A stretch of 64,000 bases of DNA from Corynebacterium sp. Lineage in GTDB: Bacteria; Actinomycetota; Actinomycetes; Mycobacteriales; Mycobacteriaceae. The number at the start of each line of letters is the position of its first letter. Positions within the stretch are counted from its first letter, which is position 1. Of this stretch, positions 54,087 to 63,361 are shown one piece after another. Where the stretch lies: NCBI GenBank assembly GCA_030531005.1, contig JAUMTW010000003.1, positions 372,001 to 436,000 of the forward strand. The letters are read 5' to 3'. The notes beneath the pieces are model-generated. The model saw nothing but the letters and a program-made list of their open reading frames with translations. It was not told the DNA's origin and searched no databases. Position numbers and translations under genes: made by a program.

Positions 54087-54408
54087 TGCCATAGTGCACG
54101 GATGGCTGCATAGTAAATAGCTCTAGCGCCTATTGACACTTACACCAAGAAAATCGAGGTAAGTCTCACAGGCGCTTTTCCTTTGCTCAGTATTAACCAG
54201 GCCAGCTCGTCGAATGCTGGAGGCGGATATTGGCGGCGGTGGATTATTGTATGCCCGTCCGGGTTGAGTTGGCCTCGTATGCCAACGCCGTTGCCTTCGC
54301 ACAGCAATTATTTTGTGCAGAAGTAGAGCATTGAAAATCCGGCCACCATCGGTACATGGCAGCCGGAGCAAGCACTAGGGGAGTGCAACAAGAAATAAGG
54401 TGGGGAGG
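54087..54408. other. Intergenic region between DUF4193 and DUF3093
   Basis: 322 bp between convergent genes. It contains the DUF4193 terminator. An 82-codon minus frame (54123-54371) overlaps the terminator and is not called. Confidence 0.55.
54125..54179 (+). terminator. Terminator of DUF4193 gene
   Basis: Outer stem AGCGCCT/AGGCGCT and inner ACTTAC/GTAAGT, followed by TTTT. Confidence 0.65.
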
Positions 54409-54927
54409 TTAGTCCTGCTGTGGACTTTCTGGGTGCAGTGCAGTTGCTAATTGATCAGGCACGAAAGCGCCAAGTAAGCCTTCAGGATTTCGCGAGGATA
54501 CTAACCAATACGGAGTGGGGTCATCCGGGTCATCGAGTACGAGCATCACCATTTCTGGCACCCACTCATGCGAGACCACATAGGCAGCAGGATCTAATTG
54601 GCGGCCCATGGCATTGCGCTTGGCAGTCGAAGGTACAGCGAGTGAACGCGAGACGACATCGGCGGGCAGGTTCGCGTTGCCAGTTGTTAGCCACACCGTG
54701 CCGTCTGGATCACGCTCAACCGAGATCCGGGTATTGGATAGGTCTAATAATACCCAGACCGCGACCGCACTTAAGACAACAGCGGTGACATATAGCCAAA
54801 TGCGATCGCGATTTAAGGCCATCTGTGCGCTGAGTAGACCAACTAAAAAGACAGCGAAGAGCCACCAATACCAGGGCACCCACTGCCGCTCGGTATAGAG
54901 GATTTCCGGGGATTCTTGTTGCATCAC
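54409..54927 (-). CDS. DUF3093 membrane protein
   Basis: 172 aa with two hydrophobic segments (about 17-35 and 43-60) and a soluble C-terminal domain (DPDGTVWLTTGNANLPADVV, EWVPEMVMLVLDD). Conserved beside dut in actinobacteria, function unknown. The open frame extends to 55077, but GTG 54927 (followed at once by ATG) has TACACT exactly 7 nt upstream (54935-54940) and no ribosome site, indicating a leaderless start. Confidence 0.88.
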   Translation of the reverse strand: MMQQESPEILYTERQWVPWYWWLFAVFLVGLLSAQMALNRDRIWLYVTAVVLSAVAVWVLLDLSNTRISVERDPDGTVWLTTGNANLPADVVSRSLAVPSTAKRNAMGRQLDPAAYVVSHEWVPEMVMLVLDDPDDPTPYWLVSSRNPEGLLGAFVPDQLATALHPESPQQD

Positions 54928-54934
54928 GCAACCT

Positions 54935-54940
54935 AGTGTA
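54935..54940 (-). promoter_or_regulatory. DUF3093 -10 element (TACACT), leaderless
   Basis: TACACT on the minus strand with 7 nt to GTG 54927. Confidence 0.55.
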
Positions 54941-55115
54941 CTGCAGGTGCATATTCTTGTGCAGCACCCACGCACGCCGTGCCGTGCCCGAGCATCAAGC
55001 CATGGAACTCCTCTGGAGAATCGGCCACTTAAGGCTCTCGTGGTGGGGCTGCTGGCACCATCGTGGAAATGCCTCATTGAGCTTGCAGAACTCGCATCTT
55101 CGATTGCTAGCTGAT

Positions 55116-55121
55116 TATGCT
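55116..55121 (+). promoter_or_regulatory. dut -10 element (TATGCT), leaderless
   Basis: TATGCT with 7 nt to ATG 55129; no ribosome site. Confidence 0.55.
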
Positions 55122-55128
55122 AGACGAC

Positions 55129-55575
55129 ATGGCAGAATTAGCACCGCTGAAAATTCAACGTTTAGACTCAGAACTACCTTTGCCCAAGCGGGCACATCCA
55201 AGTGATGCCGGCCTGGATCTATATAGCACTACTGATGTGGACATCGCTCCCGGTGAGCGCGCACTGGTCGGCACCGGTATCGCCATTGCACTGCCAATTG
55301 GCACTGCAGGATTCATACACCCACGTTCGGGGCGCGCACTCAAAGAAGGATTGAGTATCGTCAACACCCCAGGCACCATCGATGCCAATTACCGCGGCGA
55401 AATTAAGGTATGCCTGATCAATCTCGATCCGCAGAATGCAATTGCCATTCGACGTGGAGAACGAATTGCCCAGCTACTAGTGCAAGAAGTGGCCCTGCTT
55501 GATGTTGCTGAGGTCGAAGAGCTTGATACCACCGATCGTGGGGATTCCGGCTATGGATCCACAGGGAAAAGCTAA
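55129..55575 (+). CDS. dut: dUTP diphosphatase
   Basis: Hydrolyses dUTP to dUMP and PPi, keeping uracil out of DNA and supplying thymidylate synthesis. 148 aa trimeric dUTPase with the five motifs visible: [44 protein letters not shown] and the C-terminal [13 protein letters not shown] 55129 is preferred to 55117 because TATGCT lies 7 nt upstream. DUF3093 is divergent from it; DUF3710 follows. Confidence 0.96.
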   Translation: MAELAPLKIQRLDSELPLPKRAHPSDAGLDLYSTTDVDIAPGERALVGTGIAIALPIGTAGFIHPRSGRALKEGLSIVNTPGTIDANYRGEIKVCLINLDPQNAIAIRRGERIAQLLVQEVALLDVAEVEELDTTDRGDSGYGSTGKS

Positions 55576-55675
55576 GGAATTGGCTAGGAATGCTGCGCAA
55601 AAAGCTAAAGCACACTATTATTGGCAGTGTTTTTGGAAAATGCGAACACAACAATAGTGAGTGAGAACATAAAGC

Positions 55676-56473
55676 ATGTGGCCTTTTGGCAAGAAGAATT
55701 CTGCGGATGACGCTGCTACAGATGCGGAGACTGCGGTACCCCAAGCAACAGTCAGCGCAGGCGCAGCGCAGGCCCAACCCGTCGCACAACTAGCAGACTC
55801 TGAGCAAACCACCAGCCTGGTAGAGACTCCCGCGCAGGCAGAAGTATCTGCGGTGACCGCTTCGGGACCTTTTGATGGTGCTGAGCATTCCCCAGAAGAC
55901 TATGACTTTAGCGATTTCTCCAATGCCACCTTGGACTTAGGCTCCCTACTGCTGCCATTACCGAAGCAGTCCCAGGTACAAGTAGAGATGGGACCGCGCG
56001 GTCCAAAAATGCTTCACATCCTGACTGAGCAGGGGCGCATTACCCCAGTTGCTTTTGCTGCACCGGCAAGTGGTGGACAATGGGAAAAAGCGATTGAAGA
56101 TATCCGCACCAGCATGGAAAACGACGGTATTACCGTCGCCATCGAACAAGGTCCTTGGGGGCCAGAAATTGTTGGCCGTGCAAACGAAAAAGGCAATGTG
56201 ATCCGCATTATCGGGGTGGATGGCCCCCGTTGGATGCTGCGTGTTACTTTAGCAACCCACAATGACAAGGCCGAGGCAATAGCGCAGGTAGGCCGTGATG
56301 TTATTGCACGTTCCTTCGTCCAACGCGGCGATGCAGCGATCCTCGCAGGCGATTCTTTGCCGGTTCGCCTGCCTAAGCCATTAGCTGATCAAGTTGTAGC
56401 TGAGATGAAGCGCCGCAATGAGCTTAATAAAAAGGTTGAGGAAGCAGACAGAGAGGCTGGCAGAGAAGCATAA
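55676..56473 (+). CDS. DUF3710 domain-containing protein
   Basis: 265 aa. It begins MWPFGKKNSADD, then an Ala/Thr/Glu-rich linker (about 12-65), then the DUF3710 domain with LDLGSLLLPLPKQSQVQVEM and GVDGPRWMLRVTLATHND. Cytoplasmic, no membrane segment. Found next to dut across actinobacteria; function unknown. 100 bp downstream of dut on the same strand, so probably co-transcribed. Confidence 0.92.
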   Translation: MWPFGKKNSADDAATDAETAVPQATVSAGAAQAQPVAQLADSEQTTSLVETPAQAEVSAVTASGPFDGAEHSPEDYDFSDFSNATLDLGSLLLPLPKQSQVQVEMGPRGPKMLHILTEQGRITPVAFAAPASGGQWEKAIEDIRTSMENDGITVAIEQGPWGPEIVGRANEKGNVIRIIGVDGPRWMLRVTLATHNDKAEAIAQVGRDVIARSFVQRGDAAILAGDSLPVRLPKPLADQVVAEMKRRNELNKKVEEADREAGREA

Positions 56474-56500
56474 GCAATGCTTTGAAATACCAGCATCGAG

Positions 56501-56549
56501 CCCACCTGGATGCAATGCTCAGTACAAAGGCATCACGCAGGTGGGTTTT
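56501..56549 (+). terminator. Terminator of dut-DUF3710
   Basis: Stem CCCACCTG/CAGGTGGG with an inner GATGC/GCATC stem and a 3-nt bulge, then TTTT. 27 nt past the stop. Confidence 0.8.
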
Positions 56550-56732
56550 CGTGTGTCCACGGTGCTTTTGATCACCCAGTTGCAGGCGCAGTGTGAGTGC
56601 AGCACCCTTGGTGGGGTAGGGTACATGCAGAACCTGGCATCCACTGAAGGTGGAAGACAGAGAAGTTTTTCAGCCGCACACACCACCACAGCGTGCTGCT
56701 GATATGAGAAATAGAAACGACATCGATTGACA

Positions 56733-58028
56733 ATGACAACACCTGAAGGAACCCAACTCGAGGTAGAAATCACCCGCATGGCTCATGGCGGAAAAGGCAT
56801 TGGCTTCGCCGATGAGCGGACTATCTTTGTGGATTCCGCCTACCCAGGCGATACCGTGCAAGCAGAGCTCTACAAGAAAAAGAAGCGCATAGGCTTTGGC
56901 ACGATCACTGAGGTTGTCGCGGCTAGTTCTTATCGTGTGGACTCACGATGCGCGGCAGCAGCCCAAGGTGCTGGTTGCTGTGATTTCGCAACCCTGGCTC
57001 CTGAAAAGGAACTCGAACTGAAACACGAGGTGCTAGCCGATCAAATCCGTCGTTTAGGTAATGTTGAGCAGCTGCCAGCAGTCAATCTCCGCAGCGTCGG
57101 CGATACCCAAGATTGGCGTACCCGAGTACGCATGCATATTGATGATGACGGACAGGTGGGCTTCCGTAAGTCTCACAGCCATGAATTAGTTCGCAACACA
57201 GCATGTAGTCAAGTACACCCCACGCTTATGCAAGCACTACTTGCAGCACCAAAGCAATCGAAACTGCGCCCAGGTGCCGAATTAGTAGGCGTACTTGATG
57301 ATGCCAAGACTGTGCACATCGCAGAAGTCGCAGTGCCCGCACGCGGCAAGCGCAGCGAACGCATCTTGCGTGTTTTAGCGGGTAGTGACACCATTACTCA
57401 AACCGCTGGGGATGTGAGCTTCAAGCTCCCTATTACTGCTTTTTGGCAAGCCCACGTTCAGGTAATGACTACTTTCTTGGAAATCATTGAGACTGCACTA
57501 CGTGATGCGGCATTAGCCCCAGGAGCCATAGTTTGGGATCTCTACGGCGGCTGTGGTGCTTTCGTGCCAGCTATTGCAAATGCGGTTGCCGATGCTGAGA
57601 TCATTGAAATTGATCAAGCTAGCGCCGCTATTGCAGCAGGTGTGGCCGCCTTCGAATCCACCACCAACAAGTTGGTGAAGGAAACTGAACAAGCACAACG
57701 CCTTGTCGATCTCGCCATTGGCCAGGGAGTTAGTAGCCTCGAATTCCATGCCAAGGCTGTTGCACAATTAGTCTCTCAACTGCGAAGCCCTGATGCGGTG
57801 GTCTTAGACCCACCTCGGACTGGCGCTGGAGAAGAAGTTATTCGTGCAGTCGCTGCTGCTGGCGCACAATGCATTATTCACTTTGGTTGCGATGCGGCAA
57901 CCTTTGCCCGTGATCTCGGTCTATGGGATACCAACGGATATGAGGTTAAGCGTATCGAGTTGTGCAATGCTTTCCCGGCAACGCATCATTTCGAGTCGAT
58001 TGCGATCCTCCACCCAAAACAAGATTAA
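56733..58028 (+). CDS. TRAM-domain 23S rRNA/tRNA uracil-5 methyltransferase (TrmA/RlmD family)
   Basis: About 431 aa. N-terminal TRAM domain (MTTPEGTQLEVEITRMAHGGKGIGF...). The Fe-S cysteine set C-x5/6-CC (RCAAAAQGAGCCDF) plus a later cysteine (NTACSQVH) matches the RlmD-type [4Fe-4S] site. SAM binding is WDLYGGCGAFVPA, followed by DPPRTG and the catalytic cysteine in HFGCDAATFARD. Methylates C5 of a uridine, target not defined. ATG 56733 rather than TTG 56727. In mycobacteria the homologue (Rv2689c) is likewise near dxs and dut. Confidence 0.92.
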   Translation: MTTPEGTQLEVEITRMAHGGKGIGFADERTIFVDSAYPGDTVQAELYKKKKRIGFGTITEVVAASSYRVDSRCAAAAQGAGCCDFATLAPEKELELKHEVLADQIRRLGNVEQLPAVNLRSVGDTQDWRTRVRMHIDDDGQVGFRKSHSHELVRNTACSQVHPTLMQALLAAPKQSKLRPGAELVGVLDDAKTVHIAEVAVPARGKRSERILRVLAGSDTITQTAGDVSFKLPITAFWQAHVQVMTTFLEIIETALRDAALAPGAIVWDLYGGCGAFVPAIANAVADAEIIEIDQASAAIAAGVAAFESTTNKLVKETEQAQRLVDLAIGQGVSSLEFHAKAVAQLVSQLRSPDAVVLDPPRTGAGEEVIRAVAAAGAQCIIHFGCDAATFARDLGLWDTNGYEVKRIELCNAFPATHHFESIAILHPKQD

Positions 58029-58378
58029 GTAAGACGCAACAAGACCCAGTAACAGGCTTAAGGTGACTGCGACATAGCCCTTGAGGCAGTGGCGTCAATC
58101 CAGTCGAGGCATCGCGAACACTGCTGTAGTTTTGGCACCACGGTGGGTTCGTTGCAGAAGGATCGTGCTACCTGGGATCGGTGTTATACGTTGCGTGAAT
58201 GCCCCGAAGCTTGCATAAAAAGAACGTGGCTAATGCCAAAAAATGAGGCCGAAACTGACATCTCTATGCGGTGGTTTCGCCAAAACCGGGTAGGATATAC
58301 GCTAGCAAAAACTAGCCTAAATCCTAGTAACCCTAGGTTGTCCTGATCGCCCTTTGAGGAATGGAGAAAAGTCTACCC
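58029..58378. other. Intergenic region upstream of dxs
   Basis: 350 bp with small palindromes just before dxs: GCTAG...CTAGC and CCTAG...CTAGG (about 58301-58338), and a TAGGAT -10-like hexamer at 58291-58296. It should carry the dxs promoter. An 85-codon plus frame (58089-58346) is not supported. Confidence 0.5.
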
Positions 58379-60274
58379 ATGACCTTGCTAGATACGATTT
58401 CCTCACCAGCGGATCTACGTGCCCTGCCTACAGAGAAACTCGATGAGCTGGCTGCTGAAATCCGAGAATTCCTGGTGGAGAAAGTCTCCGCAACAGGGGG
58501 ACATCTTGGCCCAAATTTGGGGGTCGTAGAACTGACCATGGGCATTCACCGTATTTTTCATTCCCCCGAAGATGCTGTCATCTTTGATACTTCGCACCAG
58601 TCTTATGTGCACAAGATCTTCACTGGGCGTAAGGACCAATTCGATACCTTGCGCCAAGAAGGTGGTCTTTCGGGCTACACCAGCCGGGAAGAGAGCGAGC
58701 ATGATTGGACTGAGTCTTCCCATGCCTCAGCAGCATTGTCTTATGCAGATGGCCTATCGAAGGCCTGGAAAATCAAAGGCGAAGACGAGCGCCAGGTTGT
58801 CGCGGTAGTCGGCGATGGGGCACTGACCGGTGGTATGTGTTGGGAAGCCTTAAATAATATTGCTTGCGATCACGAGCGCCAAGTTGTCATCATCGTTAAT
58901 GACAATGGCCGTAGTTACTCGCCAACAATTGGTGGCTTCGCAGAAAATCTTGCGCGCCTGCGCACTGCTGCTGTCTATGACAAGGTCATGGAGCAAGGGA
59001 AGACTACCTTGAAGGCCTTGGGCAAAGTCGGGGAGCGCACCTTTGAGGCGTTACATGCAATGAAAGATGGCGTTCGTTCGACGGTGATTCAAACCGAAAT
59101 GTTCGCAGAACTCGGCATGAAGTATGTTGGACCCGTTGATGGCCATAATATTAAGGCTGTCGAAGAAACTCTAGCCTACGCACGTGAATATCCCGGCCCC
59201 ATCATTGTGCATATGGTGACTGAAAAAGGCCGCGGCTATGCTCCTGCTGAAAATGATGTCGCTGAGCTCATGCATTCAACTGGGGTAATCAACCCTAAAA
59301 CTGGAGAACCAGTAGGAACCAAGAGCCCAGGCTGGACTTCGGTGTTTTCGCGTACCCTGGTCGAAGCCGGGAAACAGCGTGCGGATATTGTTGCTATCAC
59401 TGCGGCCATGTCTGGCCCGACCGGACTTTCTGCCTTTGCGGAAGCATACCCAGATCGCTTCTTTGATGTTGGCATTGCGGAGCAGCATGCCTTAACCTCT
59501 GCAGCAGGTCTCGCCTTGGGTGGCATGCATCCAGTAGTAGCGGTGTATTCTACCTTCTTAAACCGGGGATTCGACCAGTTACTCATGGATGTTGGTTTAT
59601 TGGATCTGCCAGTAACGATTGTGCTGGACCGAGCTGGTGTTACTGGATCTGATGGAGCCAGCCACAATGGTGTGTGGGATCTAGCAGTCTGTGCCATCGT
59701 GCCAGGATTGAAGGTTGCAGCCCCGCGTGATGCGCGGCGCCTACAAGAACTTTTCGATAGTGCTCTAGGTTATGACACCCCAACAGTGGTGCGTTTTCCA
59801 AAGGGCGATTTGCCGGCTGAGATGCCGACTGTGCGTACCCTAGCGCATGGTAGTGCCGTGGTTGCAGAATCGACAGTAGATGATGATGTTGATGTACTCA
59901 TTATCGCTACCGGGTCTTTAGTAGCAGCGGCTGTTAAGGCTGCTGAGAATCTTGAGGTCTCAGGCAAGAGTGTTCGCGTGGTTGATCCAGAATGGGTGCT
60001 GCCGATTCGTGCCGATTTAGTAGAAGCTGCGCGCCATGCGAAGGTCGTGCTTACCATTGAAGACGGTATAGCTCATGGCGGCGTCGGGTCCAGCTTGAAT
60101 GAAGCCTTACATGCCGCTGATGTCGTAGTACCAGTACGCAACTTGGGCTTTCCCGCGCTCTATCCAAAGCATGCAAGTCGTGGAGCGTTACTTGCAGAAT
60201 GTGGTCTTGACGCCGCTGGCTTGGAATCCCAAGCACAGGACTTACTCGCGCGTTTTACGTCTACGGGTGACTAA
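58379..60274 (+). CDS. dxs: 1-deoxy-D-xylulose-5-phosphate synthase
   Basis: Thiamine-diphosphate enzyme making DXP from pyruvate and glyceraldehyde 3-phosphate, first step of the MEP isoprenoid pathway. About 631 aa. Conserved elements: [26 protein letters not shown], the ThDP motif [17 protein letters not shown]...NDN, and DVGIAEQHA in the pyrimidine domain. ATG 58379 ([13 protein letters not shown]) aligns with the C. glutamicum N-terminus; the frame from 58361 begins on top of AGGA. Supplies DMAPP for MiaA and menaquinone. Confidence 0.97.
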   Translation: MTLLDTISSPADLRALPTEKLDELAAEIREFLVEKVSATGGHLGPNLGVVELTMGIHRIFHSPEDAVIFDTSHQSYVHKIFTGRKDQFDTLRQEGGLSGYTSREESEHDWTESSHASAALSYADGLSKAWKIKGEDERQVVAVVGDGALTGGMCWEALNNIACDHERQVVIIVNDNGRSYSPTIGGFAENLARLRTAAVYDKVMEQGKTTLKALGKVGERTFEALHAMKDGVRSTVIQTEMFAELGMKYVGPVDGHNIKAVEETLAYAREYPGPIIVHMVTEKGRGYAPAENDVAELMHSTGVINPKTGEPVGTKSPGWTSVFSRTLVEAGKQRADIVAITAAMSGPTGLSAFAEAYPDRFFDVGIAEQHALTSAAGLALGGMHPVVAVYSTFLNRGFDQLLMDVGLLDLPVTIVLDRAGVTGSDGASHNGVWDLAVCAIVPGLKVAAPRDARRLQELFDSALGYDTPTVVRFPKGDLPAEMPTVRTLAHGSAVVAESTVDDDVDVLIIATGSLVAAAVKAAENLEVSGKSVRVVDPEWVLPIRADLVEAARHAKVVLTIEDGIAHGGVGSSLNEALHAADVVVPVRNLGFPALYPKHASRGALLAECGLDAAGLESQAQDLLARFTSTGD

Positions 60275-60610
60275 CACGAGAGTGTGCGCAGCAGCATCGA
60301 GAAAGAGCAGCATCTGTTTTTGCAGGGAACTGCTCTTTTTGGGTCGCCTCAAGAGTGGTCAATCTATGCGTGGTTGATCTTGGCTGCTGCCAAAGTTGAA
60401 CGCGAAGCGAGCAGGCTGATACAGAACGGCTCTAGCAAGTAGGCAAAAATAGTGCGTATTTGCTGAATTTTGAACTGAGGCACTTTGAGCGCCAAAAGCG
60501 ATGTAGACAGCAGCAGTGATAAACTGTTCAGTACCACAGGTAGGTGCCCCTTTAGGGGGGGAGAGAGAGAAGTTGCTCGGCGGCATCAATACGTTAAAGG
60601 AGTGGTCTCT
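60275..60610. other. Intergenic region dxs to small membrane protein
   Basis: 336 bp with the dxs terminator and the promoter of the next gene, including a G-rich stretch GGGGGGGAGAGAGAGA near 60557. The open frame from 60485 is leader, not coding, because the ribosome site lies at 60596-60602. Confidence 0.55.
60302..60341 (+). terminator. Terminator of dxs
   Basis: Stem AAAGAGCAG / CTGCTCTTT with a 19-nt loop, followed by T's. 28 nt past the stop. Confidence 0.8.
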
Positions 60611-60919
60611 ATGTCGTACATCAAAAAAACAGTTGATCAGATCCACATTCCCTTCTTCGTCTACGTTTTATTTTTAAGCGCAGGAGTTTTTGCGGGTTCG
60701 TCTATCTTCCTGGCCTCGCAATCATTCCCCTGGGGCGCATGGCTTGGATCGTTCCTGATTATCCTGTTATGCGGGCTCGGTTTCGGATCGCGTCGAGCTC
60801 AAACTGTTGATGGGCGTAAGGTCTTTATCTTATCTCGCAAGAAATTCCTTGTTGATCTAATTTTGGTCGCCGTGATCGTTATTGTGTGTGTTGTACTTGC
60901 ATTCATCGTGGGGCAATAA
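60611..60919 (+). CDS. Small hypothetical membrane protein
   Basis: 102 aa. ATG 60611 has AAAGGAG at 8 nt, which rejects the longer frame from 60485. Three hydrophobic segments (about 13-35, 39-57 and 78-100) with a basic loop GSRRAQTVDGRKVFILSRKKF between the second and third, probably cytoplasmic. No family recognised. Between dxs and the DUF3000 gene. Confidence 0.75.
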   Translation: MSYIKKTVDQIHIPFFVYVLFLSAGVFAGSSIFLASQSFPWGAWLGSFLIILLCGLGFGSRRAQTVDGRKVFILSRKKFLVDLILVAVIVIVCVVLAFIVGQ

Positions 60920-61105
60920 GCCCAAAGGGGCATTTTCCCATGTAGCACGGATCTATTAATTTCCTGCATGTGCCGCCAGCTTCGCTGCTTGTGCTAAGGC
61001 AAGTTTCTGGTACGAGAAAATTGCGGGCTGGGCCTAGACGAATGGTCGAAAAGGGACAGACTAAAGCGGGTAGCCTTGCCTCATGGGGCTCAGGGCATTT
61101 ACGTG

Positions 61106-61723
61106 CTACTGAGCGCCCAATTGGGTAACGCCTTCTGGAGGCAAGCCTGCAACTGAGGCCAAGACATCAGCAAATGCCGCCACATGTGGTGCTAAGTCAT
61201 TAGTATGAGCTGTCCATGAAGCGCGCATCTCAATTTGATGAGCTCGAGGTGCACCACCAATGTCGCCGAAGCGGACATGCGCAGTGGCGGTTACCGTACC
61301 GCCCAGGTGCGTATATCCAGCATTATGCTGCTCTAGGCCTTCGGTCAGCCACTGCCAGGCAACCTCGGGGAGCAAGGGATCGTTTGCTACGGCATCATCC
61401 ATATCGGCCTGAATATACGCAACCAAACGCATGGTACCTTCCCACTGTTCTTCGGTAGTGGGATCATGCAGCAGGATCAGACGGCCAAAGGCATCGCCCT
61501 CAGATTCTGTCGGCACTTCAGCTTCCGGCTTTTGGACTTCCAAACCGATGGCATGGCTATATGGAGCCAGGCGCTGTGGAGGCCGAATTGTTCCAAGTTG
61601 GATATCCGAACGGATTTGGGCGGCGTGCATCGACTCTACGGCTTCGGTGAAGTCCTTTGGTGTCGGCTCAGGCGCGCTCGAGTTGAGGGGACGCGGTCGC
61701 GCATTCGCATTGCTGATATTCAC
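61106..61723 (-). CDS. DUF3000 domain-containing protein
   Basis: About 205 aa, actinobacterial family next to hemQ/dxs, function unknown. Conserved features include FTEAVESMHAAQIRSDIQLGTIRPPQRLAPYSHAIGLEV and the ALI-LLHDPTTEEQWEG strand region. Soluble. The frame is open to 61744, but GTG 61723 has TAGGTT exactly 7 nt upstream (61731-61736, minus) and no ribosome site, so a leaderless start is predicted. Divergent from hemQ. Confidence 0.9.
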   Translation of the reverse strand: MNISNANARPRPLNSSAPEPTPKDFTEAVESMHAAQIRSDIQLGTIRPPQRLAPYSHAIGLEVQKPEAEVPTESEGDAFGRLILLHDPTTEEQWEGTMRLVAYIQADMDDAVANDPLLPEVAWQWLTEGLEQHNAGYTHLGGTVTATAHVRFGDIGGAPRAHQIEMRASWTAHTNDLAPHVAAFADVLASVAGLPPEGVTQLGAQ

Positions 61724-61730
61724 ACAAGTT

Positions 61731-61736
61731 AACCTA
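61731..61736 (-). promoter_or_regulatory. DUF3000 -10 element (TAGGTT), leaderless
   Basis: TAGGTT on the minus strand with 7 nt to GTG 61723. Confidence 0.5.
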
Positions 61737-61967
61737 GCTGGCATGGGGCTAAGCTGCAGGAAGGCACGCCGAAAAAGTGCTCAGCATCTTGGGGCAACAA
61801 AAAAGTAATCAATCGCAAGTTTTATAGCCCACTCATCATAAATTAGCGCTAAGATGGTACATGTCATCGGGGGTAACTCCCTGTGATCATGACTTACCGC
61901 ATCGTGGCACCACCAGCCTGATCATTTTGTGCCGCGTTACTCAGATAATCTTTGGAAAGGATTTTCC

Positions 61968-62672
61968 GTGACCGAAAAACTGAATTACGACGAACTTAAT
62001 AGCATTCAGCGCTATTGCCAATTCGCCACGTTCCGTGCAATTCCAGGAGCTCTTGGTACTGAGCGTAGCGCTATTGTAGCCCAGACTCAGGAGTTCTTTG
62101 CCAATCTTGAGGCGGCCGGCAAAGTAACAGTGCGCGGCATTTATGATATTTCTGGTATCAATGCGAACGCAGACTTTATGATCTGGTTTATCGCCGAGGA
62201 ATTCGAAGATATTCAGGCTGCCTATCAGGCCTTCCGTCGCGAAACCGTACTGGGCCAGGCAAGCGAAGCCTACTGGACTGGTTCCTCGCTACACCGCCCT
62301 TCGGAATTTAATAAGTCTCACCTGCCAAGTTTCATTATGGGGGAAGAGCCAAACCCATGGATCACCGTATACCCCTTCGTGCGCTCCTACGAGTGGTATG
62401 TGATGGATCCGAAGGAACGCCGCCGCATTCTCGCCGAGCACGGTATGAATGCCCGCGATTTCCCAGATGTTCGCGCTAATACAACCAGCGCCTTTGCTCT
62501 TGGTGACTATGAGTGGATGCTTGCCTTTGAAGCGCCAGAATTGCACCGCATTGTGGATTTGATGCACAAGATGCGCTACACCGAGGCTCGCCTGCATGTG
62601 CGGGAGGAGACCCCATTCTTTACCGGGCGTCGCGTTGATGATGTCGCAGAAATCGTCGAAATGCTGCCTTAA
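61968..62672 (+). CDS. hemQ: Coproheme decarboxylase (HemQ/ChdC)
   Basis: Last step of the coproporphyrin-dependent haem pathway: oxidatively decarboxylates Fe-coproporphyrin III with H2O2. 234 aa, chlorite-dismutase fold. GTG 61968 has AAAGGA at 6 nt, better than the frame from 61929. With this start the key residues fall at Y135 (WITVYPF), H118 (NKSHLP) and the axial H158 (LAEHG), exactly the numbers published for C. diphtheriae ChdC. The pathway is coherent with DtxR iron control nearby. Divergent from the DUF3000 gene. Confidence 0.97.
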   Translation: MTEKLNYDELNSIQRYCQFATFRAIPGALGTERSAIVAQTQEFFANLEAAGKVTVRGIYDISGINANADFMIWFIAEEFEDIQAAYQAFRRETVLGQASEAYWTGSSLHRPSEFNKSHLPSFIMGEEPNPWITVYPFVRSYEWYVMDPKERRRILAEHGMNARDFPDVRANTTSAFALGDYEWMLAFEAPELHRIVDLMHKMRYTEARLHVREETPFFTGRRVDDVAEIVEMLP

Positions 62673-62726
62673 TCGTAGTTTTCCTTCCAGGGTGCGATAC
62701 ATGCTGCCCTGAAATGCATGAAAGTG

Positions 62727-62759
62727 CCCCGCACCATTTTCGTAATTGAAGGTGCGGGG
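62727..62759. terminator. Bidirectional terminator between hemQ and msrB
   Basis: Perfect 9-bp stem CCCCGCACC / GGTGCGGGG with a 15-nt loop; TATTTGTATT follows on the plus strand. Sits 54 nt past hemQ and 74 nt past msrB. Confidence 0.75.
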
Positions 62760-62832
62760 TATTTGTATTCGACTTTTTTACTACCGTGTGACGGAGCCTA
62801 CCTACTCGTCGGCGGTGGTACGCCTGATTGTC

Positions 62833-63288
62833 TTAGTTTGTAGGGATGCCAGATCCATCATCAGCATCATCGATATTGCTGGCCTTCGGAGCAGGCTCTA
62901 GATCCAAGGCAATGGAATTAATGCAATAACGCAAATCTGTCGGGGTGTCATAGCCTTCACCAGCAAATACATGGCCTAAGTGCGAGTTGCAATTTGCACA
63001 CAGCACCTCGGTACGTTGCATGCCTAAGGAATTATCTTCGCGCTCAATGATCCTATCACCTGCAAGCGGGGAGAAAAATGAAGGCCACCCACAGTGGGAC
63101 GCGAATTTCTCATCGGAGCGAAATAACTCAGCACCACATGCCTTACAACGATAAATCCCGGCGGTGGTGCTATCAGTGTATTCACCGGTAAAAGGTGACT
63201 CTGTACCTGCTAAGCGAAGTACTTGAAATTCGGCAGGACTGAGGCGAACCTGCCAATCTTCTTCACTAAGATGCTTAAAATCGTTCAT
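62833..63288 (-). CDS. msrB: Peptide-methionine (R)-S-oxide reductase
   Basis: Repairs methionine R-sulfoxide in proteins. About 151 aa. The catalytic cysteine is C122 (RYCINS), with structural zinc cysteines C48, C51, C97 and C100 (CKAC, CANC) and the HCGWPSFF motif. ATG 63288 is preferred to a start at 63309 because TAGAAT lies 8 nt upstream, fitting a leaderless or nearly leaderless mRNA. It lies 39 bp from aftC-side DNA and is conserved beside hemQ. Confidence 0.96.
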   Translation of the reverse strand: MNDFKHLSEEDWQVRLSPAEFQVLRLAGTESPFTGEYTDSTTAGIYRCKACGAELFRSDEKFASHCGWPSFFSPLAGDRIIEREDNSLGMQRTEVLCANCNSHLGHVFAGEGYDTPTDLRYCINSIALDLEPAPKASNIDDADDGSGIPTN

Positions 63289-63296
63289 GCCCGGAT

Positions 63297-63302
63297 ATTC
63301 TA
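63297..63302 (-). promoter_or_regulatory. msrB -10 element (TAGAAT)
   Basis: TAGAAT on the minus strand, 8 nt before the msrB ATG. Confidence 0.45.
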
Positions 63303-63361
63303 CGCTCAAAAGCGAAAAAAGCGCCGTGGCCTAACGTATTTCTAACGCGGAAGATTCTTAC

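Noticed and set aside
58321..58350. DtxR box-like sequence before dxs (AGGTTGTCCTGATC)
   Set aside because: Only about 10 of 14 positions match the DtxR consensus and no biological reason links dxs to DtxR.
61929..61967. Longer hemQ start at 61929
   Set aside because: The extra 13 residues would shift Y135, H118 and H158 away from the known C. diphtheriae numbers, whereas GTG 61968 has an AAAGGA site and restores them.
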